A DNA stretch of 64,000 nucleotides from Limnephilus marmoratus (GCA_917880885.1 OU862912.1:46363117-46427116), one strand, 5' to 3'; shown: positions 24,193 through 34,006, numbered from the stretch's first letter. A program made the numbers and translations. Notes: generated from the sequence alone by a model not told the origin.

Positions 24193-24679
24193 GCTAGTAT
24201 AACATAATACAAAACAGTACAACAATGAAACTATGTCGATTTATGTATAAATAATAGCGATCCCTAATGTTTCCCAAGTATGAAAAAAAAATCTATGTAT
24301 GTAAAAACGATTCCCTGTTTCCCTTGGTCACGCCATAACTTCAGAACGACTTTACCTATTTCATCTTTTTTTAAAGTTTTCTAATACTTTGTAGAAAGTT
24401 CTTACGGAAAGAAAAATTAAGATGATTGAGCAGAAAATTGGATAATTTCAGAAAACTTAACGACTATTTTAACTTCGCACGTTAGACAGTTCGCGCGTTT
24501 GATGAATGTGAATTTAGCAGGCAGCTATATATTTTTTTATAACAAAAGAATTGTCTACGATTTTTTTTAAAGATTATTTAAATAAGTAACAAATTTGATT
24601 GATTGTTCATACAATATTCAAAAATTAATAGGTTTTTGTAATATATAAAAACAGAAAATTTGAATAAAAAAATTATGAC
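24193..24679. other. No gene recognised
   Basis: AT-rich; contains a Helitron-type phrase CCATAACTTCAGAACGACTTTACC near 24333 but no boundary I can define. Confidence 0.4.
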
Positions 24680-24918
24680 AGGTGGCATGCGAGCTTGAAA
24701 ACTGAATGTACTGGGACTGAATATATGTAACGCAAGAGGGGGGTTGGCGGGACGGAGGAGCGGGAGAGGGTAGGGGAAAGGCGGGGATAGTGAAAAGGTG
24801 AACGCTGGTGGGGAAGGGGAAGCGGGAGGGGAAAGGGGACGTACGGGAAAGGACATGCACGGAGAAACAATTTATTTCTTTGAATATGGCATTGCAACGC
24901 ATGCCGGGAACCAGCTAG
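24680..24918 (+). mobile_element. Helitron-like 3' module with G-rich core (F3)
   Basis: GCATGCGAGCTTGAAAACTG, ATGTACTGGGA, G-rich core (24735-24850), CGGAGAAACAATTTATTTC, GCATTGCAACGCATGCCGGG, end CCAGCTAGT. The same modules in the same order are in 58745-58993. The three overlapping proline-rich minus-strand ORFs here are products of base composition. Confidence 0.6.
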
Positions 24919-25120
24919 TGCGTTATAAAGAAAGAGCATAAAAATAAAAATTATTTAACGAACAAAACAGAAAAAACAAAAAACAAAACAAAAAAATATA
25001 CCCACTCAATTAAAAATATTTACTATTTTGATTGTGTTTGAAATAAAATAATATTAGAACGTAATTAAATAATTAGATTATAAATTTTAAAAAAATCCAA
25101 CAATTTTTATAAAAAATATC

Positions 25121-25297
25121 TAAGGGAACGTACCCATACTACGTGACCAATTTTTTTTTGCAATTTTTAACCCCCCCCTCCCCCTCCCCCGGTGACCAAA
25201 AACCTAAGCAACTCGCCGCTCATTTGTACCAAGCGTGGTATTTTGAAGACCCCCCCCCCCCCCCGAACAGGTCACGTAGTATGGGTACGTTCCCTAA
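25121..25297. mobile_element. PIF/Harbinger-type MITE (copy 2)
   Basis: A 171-bp element (25124-25294) flanked by TAA on both sides, with termini GGGAACGTACCCATACTACG in perfect inverted order. The orientation is opposite to the copy at 12422. Two C tracts in the interior correspond to the G tracts there. Confidence 0.88.
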
Positions 25298-25364
25298 GCT
25301 GCTAAAATAATCTAATAATTTCTCACCTGCGTATGTACCATCTTCTAAAAAAAATGTTATTTCA

Positions 25365-25650
25365 TTACTCGATTAATTATAATGATAATATATCATAGAT
25401 CTTACAAATGAAAATCCGATGGCAATATAAATTCTGCCGTGGTGAGTGGTGTGTAAAAACGCCGTCTTCCTTAAAGTCTCGGGTGTTTTTACTTTACAAC
25501 GGCAGAATTGTACTTTAAATGAACAGGAAAATAGATATTATAAATAAATTTCGTATTATAGTAAAAAAAGTTTTAAAATGCGTTATAAATAATTTAAATA
25601 TAATAAAAAAAGAATAATTGTTATAAAAAAGAAAAAACAAAAAAATAATG
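25365..25650 (-). repeat. 3' flank shared with the tRNA-Gly copy at 47.9 kb
   Basis: In reverse complement it matches 47976-48240: AATTATTCTTTTTTTATTAT, ATTTAAATTATTT, CCACGGCAG, GATTTTCATTTGT and a TAATGAAATAAC end. The tRNA and about 260 bases of 3' flank have therefore been duplicated together. It contains a TTCTGCCG/CGGCAGAA inverted repeat. Confidence 0.7.
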
Positions 25651-25722
25651 TGCGATGGCCGAGAATCGAACTCGGATCAACTGCTTGGAAGGCAACTATG
25701 CTGACCATTACACCACCAACGC
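25651..25722 (-). tRNA. tRNA-Gly(UCC), copy 1
   Basis: 72 bases with cloverleaf features: 5' GCGTTGG, D arm with TGGTGTAATGGTCAGCA (A box), anticodon loop CTTCCAA with TCC anticodon, T arm GAGTTCGATTC (B box) and 3' CCATCGCA. The T stem differs from the usual CCCGG form but stays paired (CCGAG/CTCGG). Acceptor position 4:69 is T-T, a mismatch. A T run (ATTATTTTTTT) 3 bases downstream could terminate RNA polymerase III. It is identical in all 72 bases to three other copies in the window. It faces copy 2 in inverted orientation 203 bases away. It could be a functional gene or the head of a repeat. Confidence 0.8.
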
Positions 25723-25925
25723 CGGTTGACAGGGCGACAATTTTAGAGATTTTGTTTGAGAGAGAGTAAATCATATTATGCTTTTTCAAGGCAGTCATGA
25801 AATTCGCGGTTCGCTTAATAAGAAGAGTTCTTGAATCTATTATTCGGCATGTAATGATCAGTAATAGAACACTGAGCAAATTATTGAGCGCAATTGGTTC
25901 GTCGTCGAATTTAAACTTTTCACCG

Positions 25926-25997
25926 GCGTTGGTGGTGTAATGGTCAGCATAGTTGCCTTCCAAGCAGTTGATCCGAGTTCGATTCTCGGCCATCGCA
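25926..25997 (+). tRNA. tRNA-Gly(UCC), copy 2
   Basis: Same 72 bases as copy 1, on the other strand, including the T-T mismatch at acceptor pair 4:69. The 3' trailer is CA followed by a run of ten T, a strong polymerase III terminator. The 5' flank differs from the other copies. Its 3' flank beyond the trailer does not clearly match that of copies 1 and 4. Confidence 0.8.
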
Positions 25998-26850
25998 CAT
26001 TTTTTTTTTTAAATATTTTAATTCAATCAATTATAAAAAAATATAAAATTACCTTTTTTTTCCAACGAAAATAAAATAGATACTGTAGTAATTTTTTCAT
26101 TTTATTTTATTCTCTGACACACAGTTGGAGTCATGGCAAAAAGCTTTGTTGTACATGTGATTAAAAAATTAATATAAAAATAAAAATAGGTACCTACCTA
26201 TCTATTTTAATTTATTTAGCTGTCTAACACAACGAAAAAATATAAATTACGTTCAGGTTCGATTATCTCGTCACGATGTAGTATTATAAATAAGCGGTTT
26301 ATTCTATGAGGCATTAAAAATAGTCTGTTTTGCGAGAAATTCTTTGCTAATAGCAAATACCAATAATATTAACACCTCCAACTTCTGAAAATTCTCTTGT
26401 ATTCTGATGGAAGCGCGCAACACTAGCGCCTCCTAGCGGCGTGAGTTCTGCGCTATGGTTTTCTAACAAACATTTTAATTTATTGTTATTTATATTAAAT
26501 AAATTACAAAAATGGAAAAAAAAAATATTTACTCATCCATAAAAAGATATTAAAGAGGTTTTTTACTCTGTCTGATGGTTCAGAAGGGTAAAAAATACAA
26601 AATAATTTTATTTTATATCTTATTTGTGGATTTCAGTTTTTTACGCAACATAATAACAATTGATAACATTATTATATTTATGTACCGACGCTTTGACGAG
26701 GACAATGATATATTTATTTAAAAATTATTTACGTATATCAGTTGTTGAAAACATCGGGCAAATTTTCATTATGAAAGTCTGACATAAATCTTGTTTTTAA
26801 CATTATTTATGCAGATTCTAATATTGGCATCAATATTTCTATCATTTTTG
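25998..26850. other. No gene recognised
   Basis: AT-rich. A GC-rich phrase with inverted halves (CTAGCGCCTCCTAGCGGCG, near 26424-26443) stands out but I cannot assign it. Confidence 0.4.
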
Positions 26851-27030
26851 AAGTGAAACTTCTATAGCCCCGCTATGATTTGAATTTCGTATGAAACGGA
26901 AATGACGATTACATCAACTGCTACGCACAACTGCGCTCATTGACCGCTTTGATTATGATGTCACTTTTCAAATATTGGTTGAGATTGTTTTGGTAAAGTT
27001 TCGCTTTTACCGCGTGCAAGCTGCACTCTA
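26851..27030 (+). repeat. Family D repeat (D4)
   Basis: TTGAAGTGAAACTTCTATAG start, GATTTGAATTTCGTATGAAA, ACCGCTTTGATTATGATGTC interior as in D2, and CGCTTTTACCGCGTGCAAGC end. Confidence 0.6.
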
Positions 27031-27076
27031 TTTTTTTAATTTTATTTTATTTAATTCAACCATTCAATTTATTTAA

Positions 27077-27415
27077 TTATAATAATTATTGGCCTCGTGG
27101 TCGTAGGTATAGGTAAATACATTTCGGTAACTTTGAGACAACTAAGGAGATAATATTATTATTTTAGAATGGATCAAATGCCCTTTGAACCTCAAAACTA
27201 TCTCGATGCATCATACCACCACGAGTTACCTAATCCAACCCATATAGATATTACGTAGATACTATAATAATTATTGGCCTCGTGGTCGTAGGTATATAGG
27301 TAAATACATTTCGGTAGCTTTGAGACAACCAACGAGATAATATTATTTTACAATGGATCAAAATGTCCTTTGAACTTCAAAACTATATCTATGCATCATA
27401 CTACCACGAGTACCT
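27077..27415 (+). repeat. Direct duplication, unit about 185 bases
   Basis: 27077-27240 and 27264-27415 share TAATAATTATTGGCCTCGTG, GTAAATACATTTCGGTA, TTTGAGACAAC, AGATAATATTATT, CCTTTGAAC and GCATCATAC(C/T)ACCACGAG. The copies differ by scattered substitutions, so the duplication is not recent. No coding content. Confidence 0.85.
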
Positions 27416-27651
27416 ACACATTAATTTACCTATCTGTCTAAAAAATATTGAACACCTCTAGTACCTACCTAAAAACAGAAAACTTTTTTTATTTTTCCCC
27501 GAAAAACATTTTTTCACAACCTGAAAAAATGTTGAACGTATCGACCAAACTTTTTTTATACATTATTTAGTATCTTTACCTAGTGCAAATTCGATGTTCC
27601 TAAATAATTCGTTTTGATTTTCCATTCCCACAAAATGCTCAAAAAATAATG

Positions 27652-27723
27652 TGCGATGGCCGAGAATCGAACTCGGATCAACTGCTTGGAAGGCAACTAT
27701 GCTGACCATTACACCACCAACGC
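27652..27723 (-). tRNA. tRNA-Gly(UCC), copy 3
   Basis: The same 72 bases again, including the 4:69 mismatch, with the trailer CATTATTTTTT that copies 1 and 4 also have. Beyond the trailer the 3' flank differs from theirs. The 5' flank is unrelated except for the base just before position 1. Confidence 0.8.
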
Positions 27724-27914
27724 CGATGAATGCTTTTCAAAAAAGTATCATCATTTGCAATCGAAGCAGACGTAAAGATAAGAAGGATTATAGAGTACGT
27801 AGGTACATTATTATACAAACGCGCAGTTTTTTTTAACTATGTTTGGAGGATCCAGTGGCGGATACAGGGGGGGGGGCGCGCCCCCCCCCCCCCCCCCCCC
27901 TTGGCTACCCTAAA

Positions 27915-28090
27915 TACAAGAAAATCTTTCTTCAATCATTCGCTCTACATGTCTAAACCATCTAAGCGTCCCTTTCTTAATATTACTTATTACGCTTGAA
28001 TCAGCCTTGCATTATTTTCATATTTTTTTCACACTATCATACATGGCTTTCTATAGCATTTAGTCCTTCCTCTGCCAGTTTCATGCTTCA
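27915..28090 (-). pseudogene. Degenerate LINE RT C-terminal relic
   Basis: Minus-strand translation gives fragments such as ...KGRLDGLDM, resembling the RxRWxGHVxR region near the end of RTE-like or related reverse transcriptases. 31690-31905 carries the same type of sequence. Stops in all frames; call based on short similarity only. Confidence 0.35.
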
Positions 28091-28352
28091 CTGCCATACA
28101 CAAGAACGAGTCGAAGAAACGACCCGTTCTCATGTGACAAATGTCAACCGTGTACAAATGTTGGGCACGCGTTTGGCGTGTTTCCCGACTATGCACCGGT
28201 GCCGAAGGGATCAATGACCTCGGAGCATCTGCCATTGTAATACCGGTAGAACAAGGATAGCATTCCCACCCGACGCGACGCCTGTGTTCTAAAGATTGCA
28301 ATCCGTCTGTTAAGATGGGAGAATCTATTAAGCGGACCGCCCGTTTCTGCAC
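28029..28352 (-). pseudogene. Non-LTR RT C-terminal relic inside the hAT-like element
   Basis: The minus-strand frame begins MQKRAVRLIDSPILTDGLQS then LEHRRRVG, and has LIPSAP and HMRTGRFFDSFL further on. This is the widely conserved C-terminal tail of arthropod LINE reverse transcriptases (QRRAVRLI...SLxxRRxVxSLC...RTxRFxxSF). The middle part is altered. The last quarter departs from the family. It is homologous to the relic at 14262-14583 over about 120 bases. It lies between the inverted ends of the hAT-like element, so it was captured or inserted there. Confidence 0.75.
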
Positions 28353-28412
28353 AGAGTCGAGGGTATTTTTAGGTATTTTGGAGCTCCAGACCAGAGGTGG
28401 CTGCCAAAATCA

Positions 28413-28480
28413 TGTAGTCGGTCTCCTCTTTGTGCCGTTCGTCGTATTCTCCCCGTTGTCTACTTTTTAGTTTTCTCATA
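28413..28480 (+). repeat. Family D fragment inside the hAT-like element
   Basis: GTCGGTCTCCTCTTTGTGC and the following CTCCCCGTTGTCTACTTTTT match the interior of D5 (about 38695-38750). Confidence 0.55.
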
Positions 28481-28531
28481 TCTTTAGCGCCCCCCCCTTG
28501 AGTTTTTTCTGTATCCGCCACTGGGAGGATC

Positions 28532-28684
28532 CTAACCCCTATAAGAAGCACCTTATCAAAAAAAGCAAAAAGTACTGACACTCTGGTGTTCGACATCTAT
28601 ATTACATTAAAAAAATATTTGCAGTAGTGTCAAAATCTAGAGAGAAAATTGGGGAAGACGTTTCATAGACCAGTTTCCTTTTAA
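28532..28684 (+). repeat. Solo terminal segment of the TTAA palindrome element
   Basis: CTATAAGAAG, TTATCAAAAAAAGCAAAA, CATCTATATTA, GTCAAAATC(T/C)AGAGAGA and TTTCCTT before TTAA (28681-28684) align with 47411-47569, the right outer end of the giant palindrome. It stops at TTAA just as the palindrome does. The hAT-like insertion at 27853 disrupts its inner side. Confidence 0.75.
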
Positions 28685-28879
28685 GGTTCGTTGTCCAGTG
28701 GAATAGCGTGATGGTTTTATTATAATTAATAAGTACCATTCTTTCAGCCTACCCACATAGGGTTGCCATCTGTCCGGCTTTAGCCGGACATGTTTGGCTT
28801 TTTTAGGTCGTGTCCGGCTAAATATTTATATGTCCGGCCTGTCCGGCTTTTGTTAGGCTTTTTTTGGTTTGTGCGGGTT

Positions 28880-29038
28880 TTGTCTTCCGAACTTCTGAAA
28901 TTGGCGGAATATTACTTTCAAAGAGTTTTCTCTTTAATAAACACCCAGTGGACGAAGGAACGCAATAAATTGCAAACAATTGCTAAGATGGTGTACACAT
29001 TGTATAATTTAAAAATGACATGTCAAGGATTTTATTAA
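28880..29038 (+). pseudogene. hAT transposase C-terminal (dimerisation) relic
   Basis: The frame ending at 29038 reads YYFQRVFSLINTQWTKERNK followed by L and ...NLKMTCQGFY. This follows the C-terminal hAT family pattern (S)xERxFSxMNxxWTxERNRLxxxxV...MxCxEFY. The rest of the transposase is absent; the upstream part of the ORF translates terminal repeat sequence. It lies between the inverted ends, so it is a leftover of the autonomous parent. Confidence 0.7.
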
Positions 29039-29276
29039 ATGATTTCCAATGAAAACGACGTTTTGGATAAAGTAGGTAAAAACGCCAAATGTACAAAATG
29101 GTAGATTTTTGTAATTTTTGAATAATTTGGAGAAGTCGAGATTTCATTTTAATTTATGTTTTTCGTTTTTTGTCCACAAAGATAAATATGTTTCATTTTA
29201 TATCTATTTAACGAAAAATTTTAGTCAACTGTTTAATGTTTAACCAAAAAAAAGTTATGTTTTCTTTGTTTTATAA

Positions 29277-29615
29277 TTTGGGAGGCGGGAATGGGTACCG
29301 CCACCCCGGGAACCTTTATTGGATAACCAACACCTCTGCCATAGGTCACCCCAAGTGGTTCGCTACGTTTGGTGATTTAGCAGGGGTGCCCGGGTTCATG
29401 GGGTGAGGTTTGTCTAGGTCTTGGAGGCGGATGACCAAGACACACTGAACCCCAGATTCCTACCCACCCCTTAAACCTTTTCCTTCCCAGAACTCTCCTC
29501 TCCTTCCTTTCCTTAAAAAAACCCTCCACACAGCATCCCCAAAGATGACATAGGCCCTGAGGGAATTTGTTTTCCTCAGGGCCTCCTGTGTGGAGCTCAT
29601 GTAAAAAAAAAAAAA
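29277..29615 (+). repeat. Family A SINE, full-length (A3)
   Basis: The most complete copy: TTTGGGAGGCGGGAATGGG head, CACCCCGGGAACCTTTATTG, GGTCACCCCAAGTGGTTCGC, CCGGGTTCATGGGGTGAGG, C/T-rich stretch, then tail with CCTCCACACAG / CTGTGTGGAG outer stem around GGCCCTGAGG / CCTCAGGGCC (29551-29583) and poly-A (29603-29615). It is nested in the hAT-like element, so it is younger than that insertion. Confidence 0.88.
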
Positions 29616-29915
29616 TAAGTTTAGTATGTCTACAGACAGAAGACTTAATATGTATTTTTTTATTTTGTTAGACATTATATTCTATACAACTGTCAACTGA
29701 TGACAAGGACAAGACTGATTAATGATTGTTGTTATTAAATTGGTTAATGCGTGATTAATAAACAACTGTAAATTGTAACAGATTTTTTATTATTATGTAT
29801 AAAAGTTATGTCCAAAATCATGTACGTACGTCCGGCTTTTAGGGCAAAATGTCCGGCCTTTCAGAGCGCAGAGTCAGGCTTTTTTATTTTAGAAGATGGC
29901 AACCCTATACCCACA

Positions 29916-30394
29916 CCATATTAGGCCCAAGGCCCACAATAGTACTTTGCATACGTAAAAACTGAGATTTATCTCATATGTAATTACGCCTCTAATTAGT
30001 ATTATCCGCAATCATAAGCAATACGTGTTTCGCATGATAAAACATTTGGCCTCTTATAATGTTTGTATTTAAATGGGACATTATACAAAAAAAAACTATA
30101 TCAGCCTTGGGATGGCAATTTTAGGCTTACCGCCATAGAAGGACCCAATAATAGATTATCATATTATTTATTGTAAATAAATCCATTTAATCTGCGTATT
30201 GCATATATTTAGGCTACTACAGGAGCAGGTACATACAATTTATTTGCCACCCAGAAGTTCGGAATGTTAATTGAAAAACAATGTTAAATATATAATTATT
30301 AAAGTTGTTGTGGAGAAAAACTTTAAAACCATTCAAAATATATATTTTTTTACTTTGAACTTCTTGTTTTCCAAGGCCAAAATGCCCCTAGTTG
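29916..30394. other. No gene recognised
   Basis: AT-rich, no supported feature. Confidence 0.5.
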
Positions 30395-30650
30395 ATGACT
30401 TCGGTGGCACAGGGGTAAACTCCTTGACTGGGCATATGCAGGCACGTCGCGGGTTCAAATATCGGAGCGTGCAAATAGTAAAAAAAAACATTTATTTGGA
30501 TTATTGTAAGAATCGATGTCTGTACCTCGTTCCAGAGATTATTGCGCTTGTGAGATACTATATGATTCAGAATCGAAACTCACATGAAAAAATAGCTTTA
30601 GCAACTGCCAAATCTTCTTCTTTCCACTCTCCTCTCTCATAGCTACTTTT
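30395..30650 (+). repeat. tRNA-derived SINE, separate head type
   Basis: Head with GGTGGCACAGGGGTAAACTC (A-box region), a GGGCATATGCAGGC anticodon-side segment and CGTCGCGGGTTCAAAT (B box), then GTGCAAATAG, an A run and a body ending in a C/T-rich stretch. An ORF spanning it has no family resemblance. Confidence 0.6.
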
Positions 30651-30674
30651 TAAAATATCTTATTTTATAAATCA

Positions 30675-30960
30675 CTAGCAGATCCAGCCACACGTTTCTG
30701 TGGCTAACGAAACACAACGCCATTACCCAATCTTTATAAAATCCACACCACCCGCTTGCCAGCTGCCGCTGCCCGCTGCCTGAATTGAATATTTGAATTT
30801 ATCGGCTTTTATTTACTTTAATGAGCATGTATTATACATAAAAAACCTTCCTCTTGAATCACTATATCGGGTGAAAACCGCATGAAAATCCGTTGCGTAG
30901 TTTAAAAGATCTATGCGCACATACATTTTGAGCGACTTCATTTTATACTATGTAATGATA
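30675..30960 (+). repeat. RTE/SINE-like repeat (E2)
   Basis: Closely similar to E1 throughout, with a GCCAGCTGCCGCTGCCCGCT expansion where E1 has one CAGCTGCCCGCTGC. It ends in a GATAATGAT run. Confidence 0.7.
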
Positions 30961-31689
30961 ATGATTAGGTAATTAGATCGTTCTATATTTTTGATAAGCT
31001 AGTTTTCGCCAGCCATGCTCGGGATATTTCTGTGGTACATTACAACATATCTACAATAAATCAGATGCTGTAGCACTGGCTCTGGACAGTGCGGTATAAA
31101 ACAACATATAGATATATAAGGTAGTTAAATTAATAATGAATTGAACATTTTAACTGACCTGGACAAAAACAGCGATGTTTAAAGTAGGTACGGCATTAAG
31201 GAAAGTCATATCGTGTTTGCAAGCCCTTTTGGGAAGTTTATTTAATGCTGATGGGTTATTTTATTTAATCGTTAATCTTCTTCACCATGGGGGCAACACT
31301 GCCGGCAACATATTCAGAATGATACACGGTTCAGTTCCAGCGTCACCTGACGCTTGAGTCGGTTAGGAATACATTGCTGCCTTAAAAGGACAAGGCGACC
31401 GCCCTTGGGGCATGCCGGGTATTGATTTATCAGCCGGCAATCGACTGCGGACCACACTTGCGATACCTTGCTTTGGTATATTGGGATTTAATACTTAAAC
31501 AGATTAATCAAAGTTTACAAGTCGTACAAATATGTTGTTTGTATCAGTGAGAGGATGATTTATAAATAACAAACAATCACGCCATTACAGAAAGGATGGA
31601 ACGACATACGTATCATACATCTCTGTTTTGGCAGACACTCAATTCTGCTTTCACATTCATACGTCTAATACTTACTCTTCCGTTATTCC
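30961..31689. other. No gene recognised
   Basis: Includes a relatively GC-rich segment (31325-31470) with no recognisable gene. Confidence 0.45.
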
Positions 31690-31905
31690 GACTCTTGACC
31701 TGACCTGACTCAAGTCTCTCTCATGACCGCGCCTTGTCTTCCTAGGACGTTACCGGCTTCTTCTTTCATTAATTTTCCTGACATTCCTTTTCACATCCAT
31801 CCTCTGCTGTACATGTCCAATCCATCTAAGTATATTTTTCATTGCCTCGTGTTTATTGCGGCCTTATCAGACAAGCATTTGGTACGGATATCCTCTTTCG
31901 TAATA
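31690..31905 (-). pseudogene. Degenerate LINE RT C-terminal relic
   Basis: The minus strand contains a phrase translating to MDWTCTAEDG... in one frame, with ...KYT before it, reminiscent of the LRWxGHVxRM region of RTE-like reverse transcriptases, with stops. The nucleotide phrase TACATGTCCAATCCATCTAAG parallels TACATGTCTAAACCATCTAAG at 27945, so both loci are from one repeat family. Confidence 0.45.
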
Positions 31906-32814
31906 CGGTTGTAAATAATTTGCCTCAGTTAATTTTTATTTACTTTTTACTGTATTTAGACTACTTTCATCCTTCAGTTAAGGGCCGTATTTATACTTTT
32001 CATAAGTATAGGCCACTTCATTTGCGCCGCCCCTTCCTCCTTCTTAGAAGTTGCCACCTATCATAATCACTCACTTGTACCTACTTTTATTAGGTGACAC
32101 ACAATTATCAAAATAAATATTCAAATATAGGTTAAGTAGGTATTTAAAAATGAAATAAACGAATGAATTAGTCATAAAGAAGTAAAAGTGTAACATGAAA
32201 CAAAAATTACAACTTTTTACCGGATTTTTTATTGACAAAATCATCTATATTAATATCTTCATAATTTATAATTTTCAGTCTAATTCTATGCATAGAAGAG
32301 GCTACGAGTTAAGTTTATCTTGGGACAATACAGACCTTTCGTAATTCTCCCCTCGCTTTAAACAGGAAAATCTCCTTTCTCCAGAACAATTTGTGGCCGG
32401 AGTGCAAAGTGCGATGTGGAGAGCTATTATAGGTATCCAAGTTCGGGTAAACGTTGCACAGAGATAATTTCCCGTTTATAATCGCACACAAACTTAACGG
32501 CTTACCAAAGCGAGCGAGCGCCGCTCCTGAACTCTGCCGCCCCTAGGCCGCGGCCTACAAGGCCTATTGACAAATCCAGGACTGCTTCAGTTTCATAATT
32601 GCCATAAAGCGGGGTTTCTATCAGAACTCCACTGTAGACTACGTTTTATTTATAATAGCTTTTTTATAATTTGCCACCCTGAACCTGATTATATACTAAA
32701 ATTTTCATCAAAATCTTTTTTTCATCAAAAAGTTTTTTTTTGTTTAAGTATTTATTTTATATGTTTTTTTTTGTAAAAATTTCTTTGTGTGTGTTTCTTT
32801 TTTAAAAATATAAA
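31906..32814. other. No gene recognised
   Basis: AT-rich, no supported feature. Confidence 0.45.
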
Positions 32815-33197
32815 GAGCTCGACTGTTTTGAAATCTAGAGTGCAGTCAATTTAAAAATACCTAATTGGCTCCCTAGGCATACGGACCTTTTTCAATATCA
32901 CCATCCACAAACAAATTATGTTACAAACTCGCCAATTCCTCGCTTACACAATGTAGCAAACAAATACATATCGACATTTTTCATCCCGTTTAAAACATAC
33001 TTTTTTATACGAACATATTATTTCTGATAATTTCAGTTTATTATTGTTACATATTAGTGTTTTTATTTTATTTTATCTAATTTAAACCAAGTAATTATTT
33101 TTTACAACCTATTTTTTATTAGAATCTAACTCTTGCGCAAAAAAATGTAAATGTAAAAGTCTATAGACGTATAAAAGAGTAAATAAATAAAAATAAA
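32815..33197 (+). pseudogene. LINE ORF2 C-terminus and 3' tail relic
   Basis: Frame 1 from 32815 reads ELDCFEI, a stop, then NLKIPNW..., TNYVTNSPIPRLHNVANKY. This aligns along its length with the end of the LINE at the window start (ELNCCELL..., TNYHTHASISRLHTLGNKY). It ends at 33145-33197 with ATGTAAAAG, a short hairpin GTCTATAGAC and an AAATAAATAAA tail, the same layout as 2700-2757. It is a 5'-truncated, degenerate relative. Confidence 0.8.
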
Positions 33198-33444
33198 TGT
33201 GAATTCGCAAATATATGCATCCAGGATCAATGATCGAAAATGTTCATAGTCTAGCTTTTTAATGGTGTCCATGAAGTTAGCAGACCGTAATGGCGTAATG
33301 GCATGTATAATAAATGGTTTGAATCACATATTCCAAAAATATTTGAAAGCCAAAAACGGCATTATGTTTTTAATACGTCTGCACGGACGAACGTGACTAA
33401 AAGCATCGAATGTTTGAATAAATGCGTAATATTTCCCATCAGGT

Positions 33445-34006
33445 TAATTTTTTCGGTTTCCGGAACAACTCATATAAATCGTTGTCTCCCTTACTATCGT
33501 GGTTAGAAAAATGATCTTAACGGTGTTAGAAAGAGAAAAAACCACGCTTTATATTCAAATCTAAAAGTTAACCGCAAATAATTAAAATGTACACCTTTAT
33601 TAACCGCAATTTGAAAAAAAATAATAAAAAGGTTTTAATAAGCAATTTTTTAATAATTATTTTTGAATCGATAAAAAAGTCAGTTGACGGTAAAATTTAC
33701 AATACATTTAACTAATAAAATATGTGTGTTTTTTTATTATTTTTTTCGTTATCAGTAGATAATTTTAGTTAGAAAAATCTAAGGGAAGCCATTTTTTAAA
33801 CTTTTTTTTTGGCAATCAAAATTTTAATATTTGAAAAATTATGAATTTATTTCGAATTATAAAATTTTAAAGCACATTTCATCACCATTCAAAAACAGTT
33901 TGTGAGGTTTTATGTGCGTTTAGAAATATTCCATTTATTTGGATTTTATTGCGAAGCGGAAATATTTTGACCTTCTGACAAAACATTCCCGAGGCCTAAG
34001 GGGTTA
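33445..34006 (+). repeat. One-sided relative of the giant palindrome's centre
   Basis: Aligns with 43617-44165: GGAACAACTCATAT, TGTCTCCCTTACTAT, GAAAGAGAAA, AAAAGTTAACC, TACACCTTTAT, TTTTTTCGTTATCAGTA, ATATTCCATTTATTTGGATT and CCCGAGGCCTGAGG-like CCCGAGGCCTAAGG. Here the sequence is continuous and unpaired, with no inverted partner nearby, so it represents the non-palindromic ancestor state. Confidence 0.8.

Larger units (their letters stand above)
27845..28531. mobile_element. Chimeric hAT-like non-autonomous element
   Basis: The element runs 27853-28523 (671 bp). Perfect 15-bp inverted ends CAGTGGCGGATACAG are followed by G tracts on one side and C tracts on the other, and are flanked by a perfect 8-bp duplication GGAGGATC (27845-27852, 28524-28531). 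An 8-bp TSD and CAGTGGCGGATC-like ends fit hAT-type elements; other 8-bp-TSD superfamilies are not excluded. The interior is a patchwork of relics of two LINE types and a family D fragment. It was inserted into a copy of the TTAA-flanked palindrome element. Confidence 0.88.
28750..29915. mobile_element. hAT-like element with TGTCCGGCTTT-rich termini
   Basis: The element runs 28758-29907 (1150 bp). Ends are TAGGGTTGCCATCT in perfect inverted order, followed on both sides by repeated TGTCCGGCTTT. It is flanked by a perfect 8-bp duplication TACCCACA (28750-28757 and 29908-29915). The interior contains a transposase C-terminal relic and a younger family A SINE. The 8-bp TSD and the relic both support hAT. 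Confidence 0.92.

Noticed and set aside
24578..24939. Three overlapping proline-rich ORFs on the minus strand
   Set aside because: They come from the C-rich complement of a Helitron-like G-rich core; all three frames are open because of composition.
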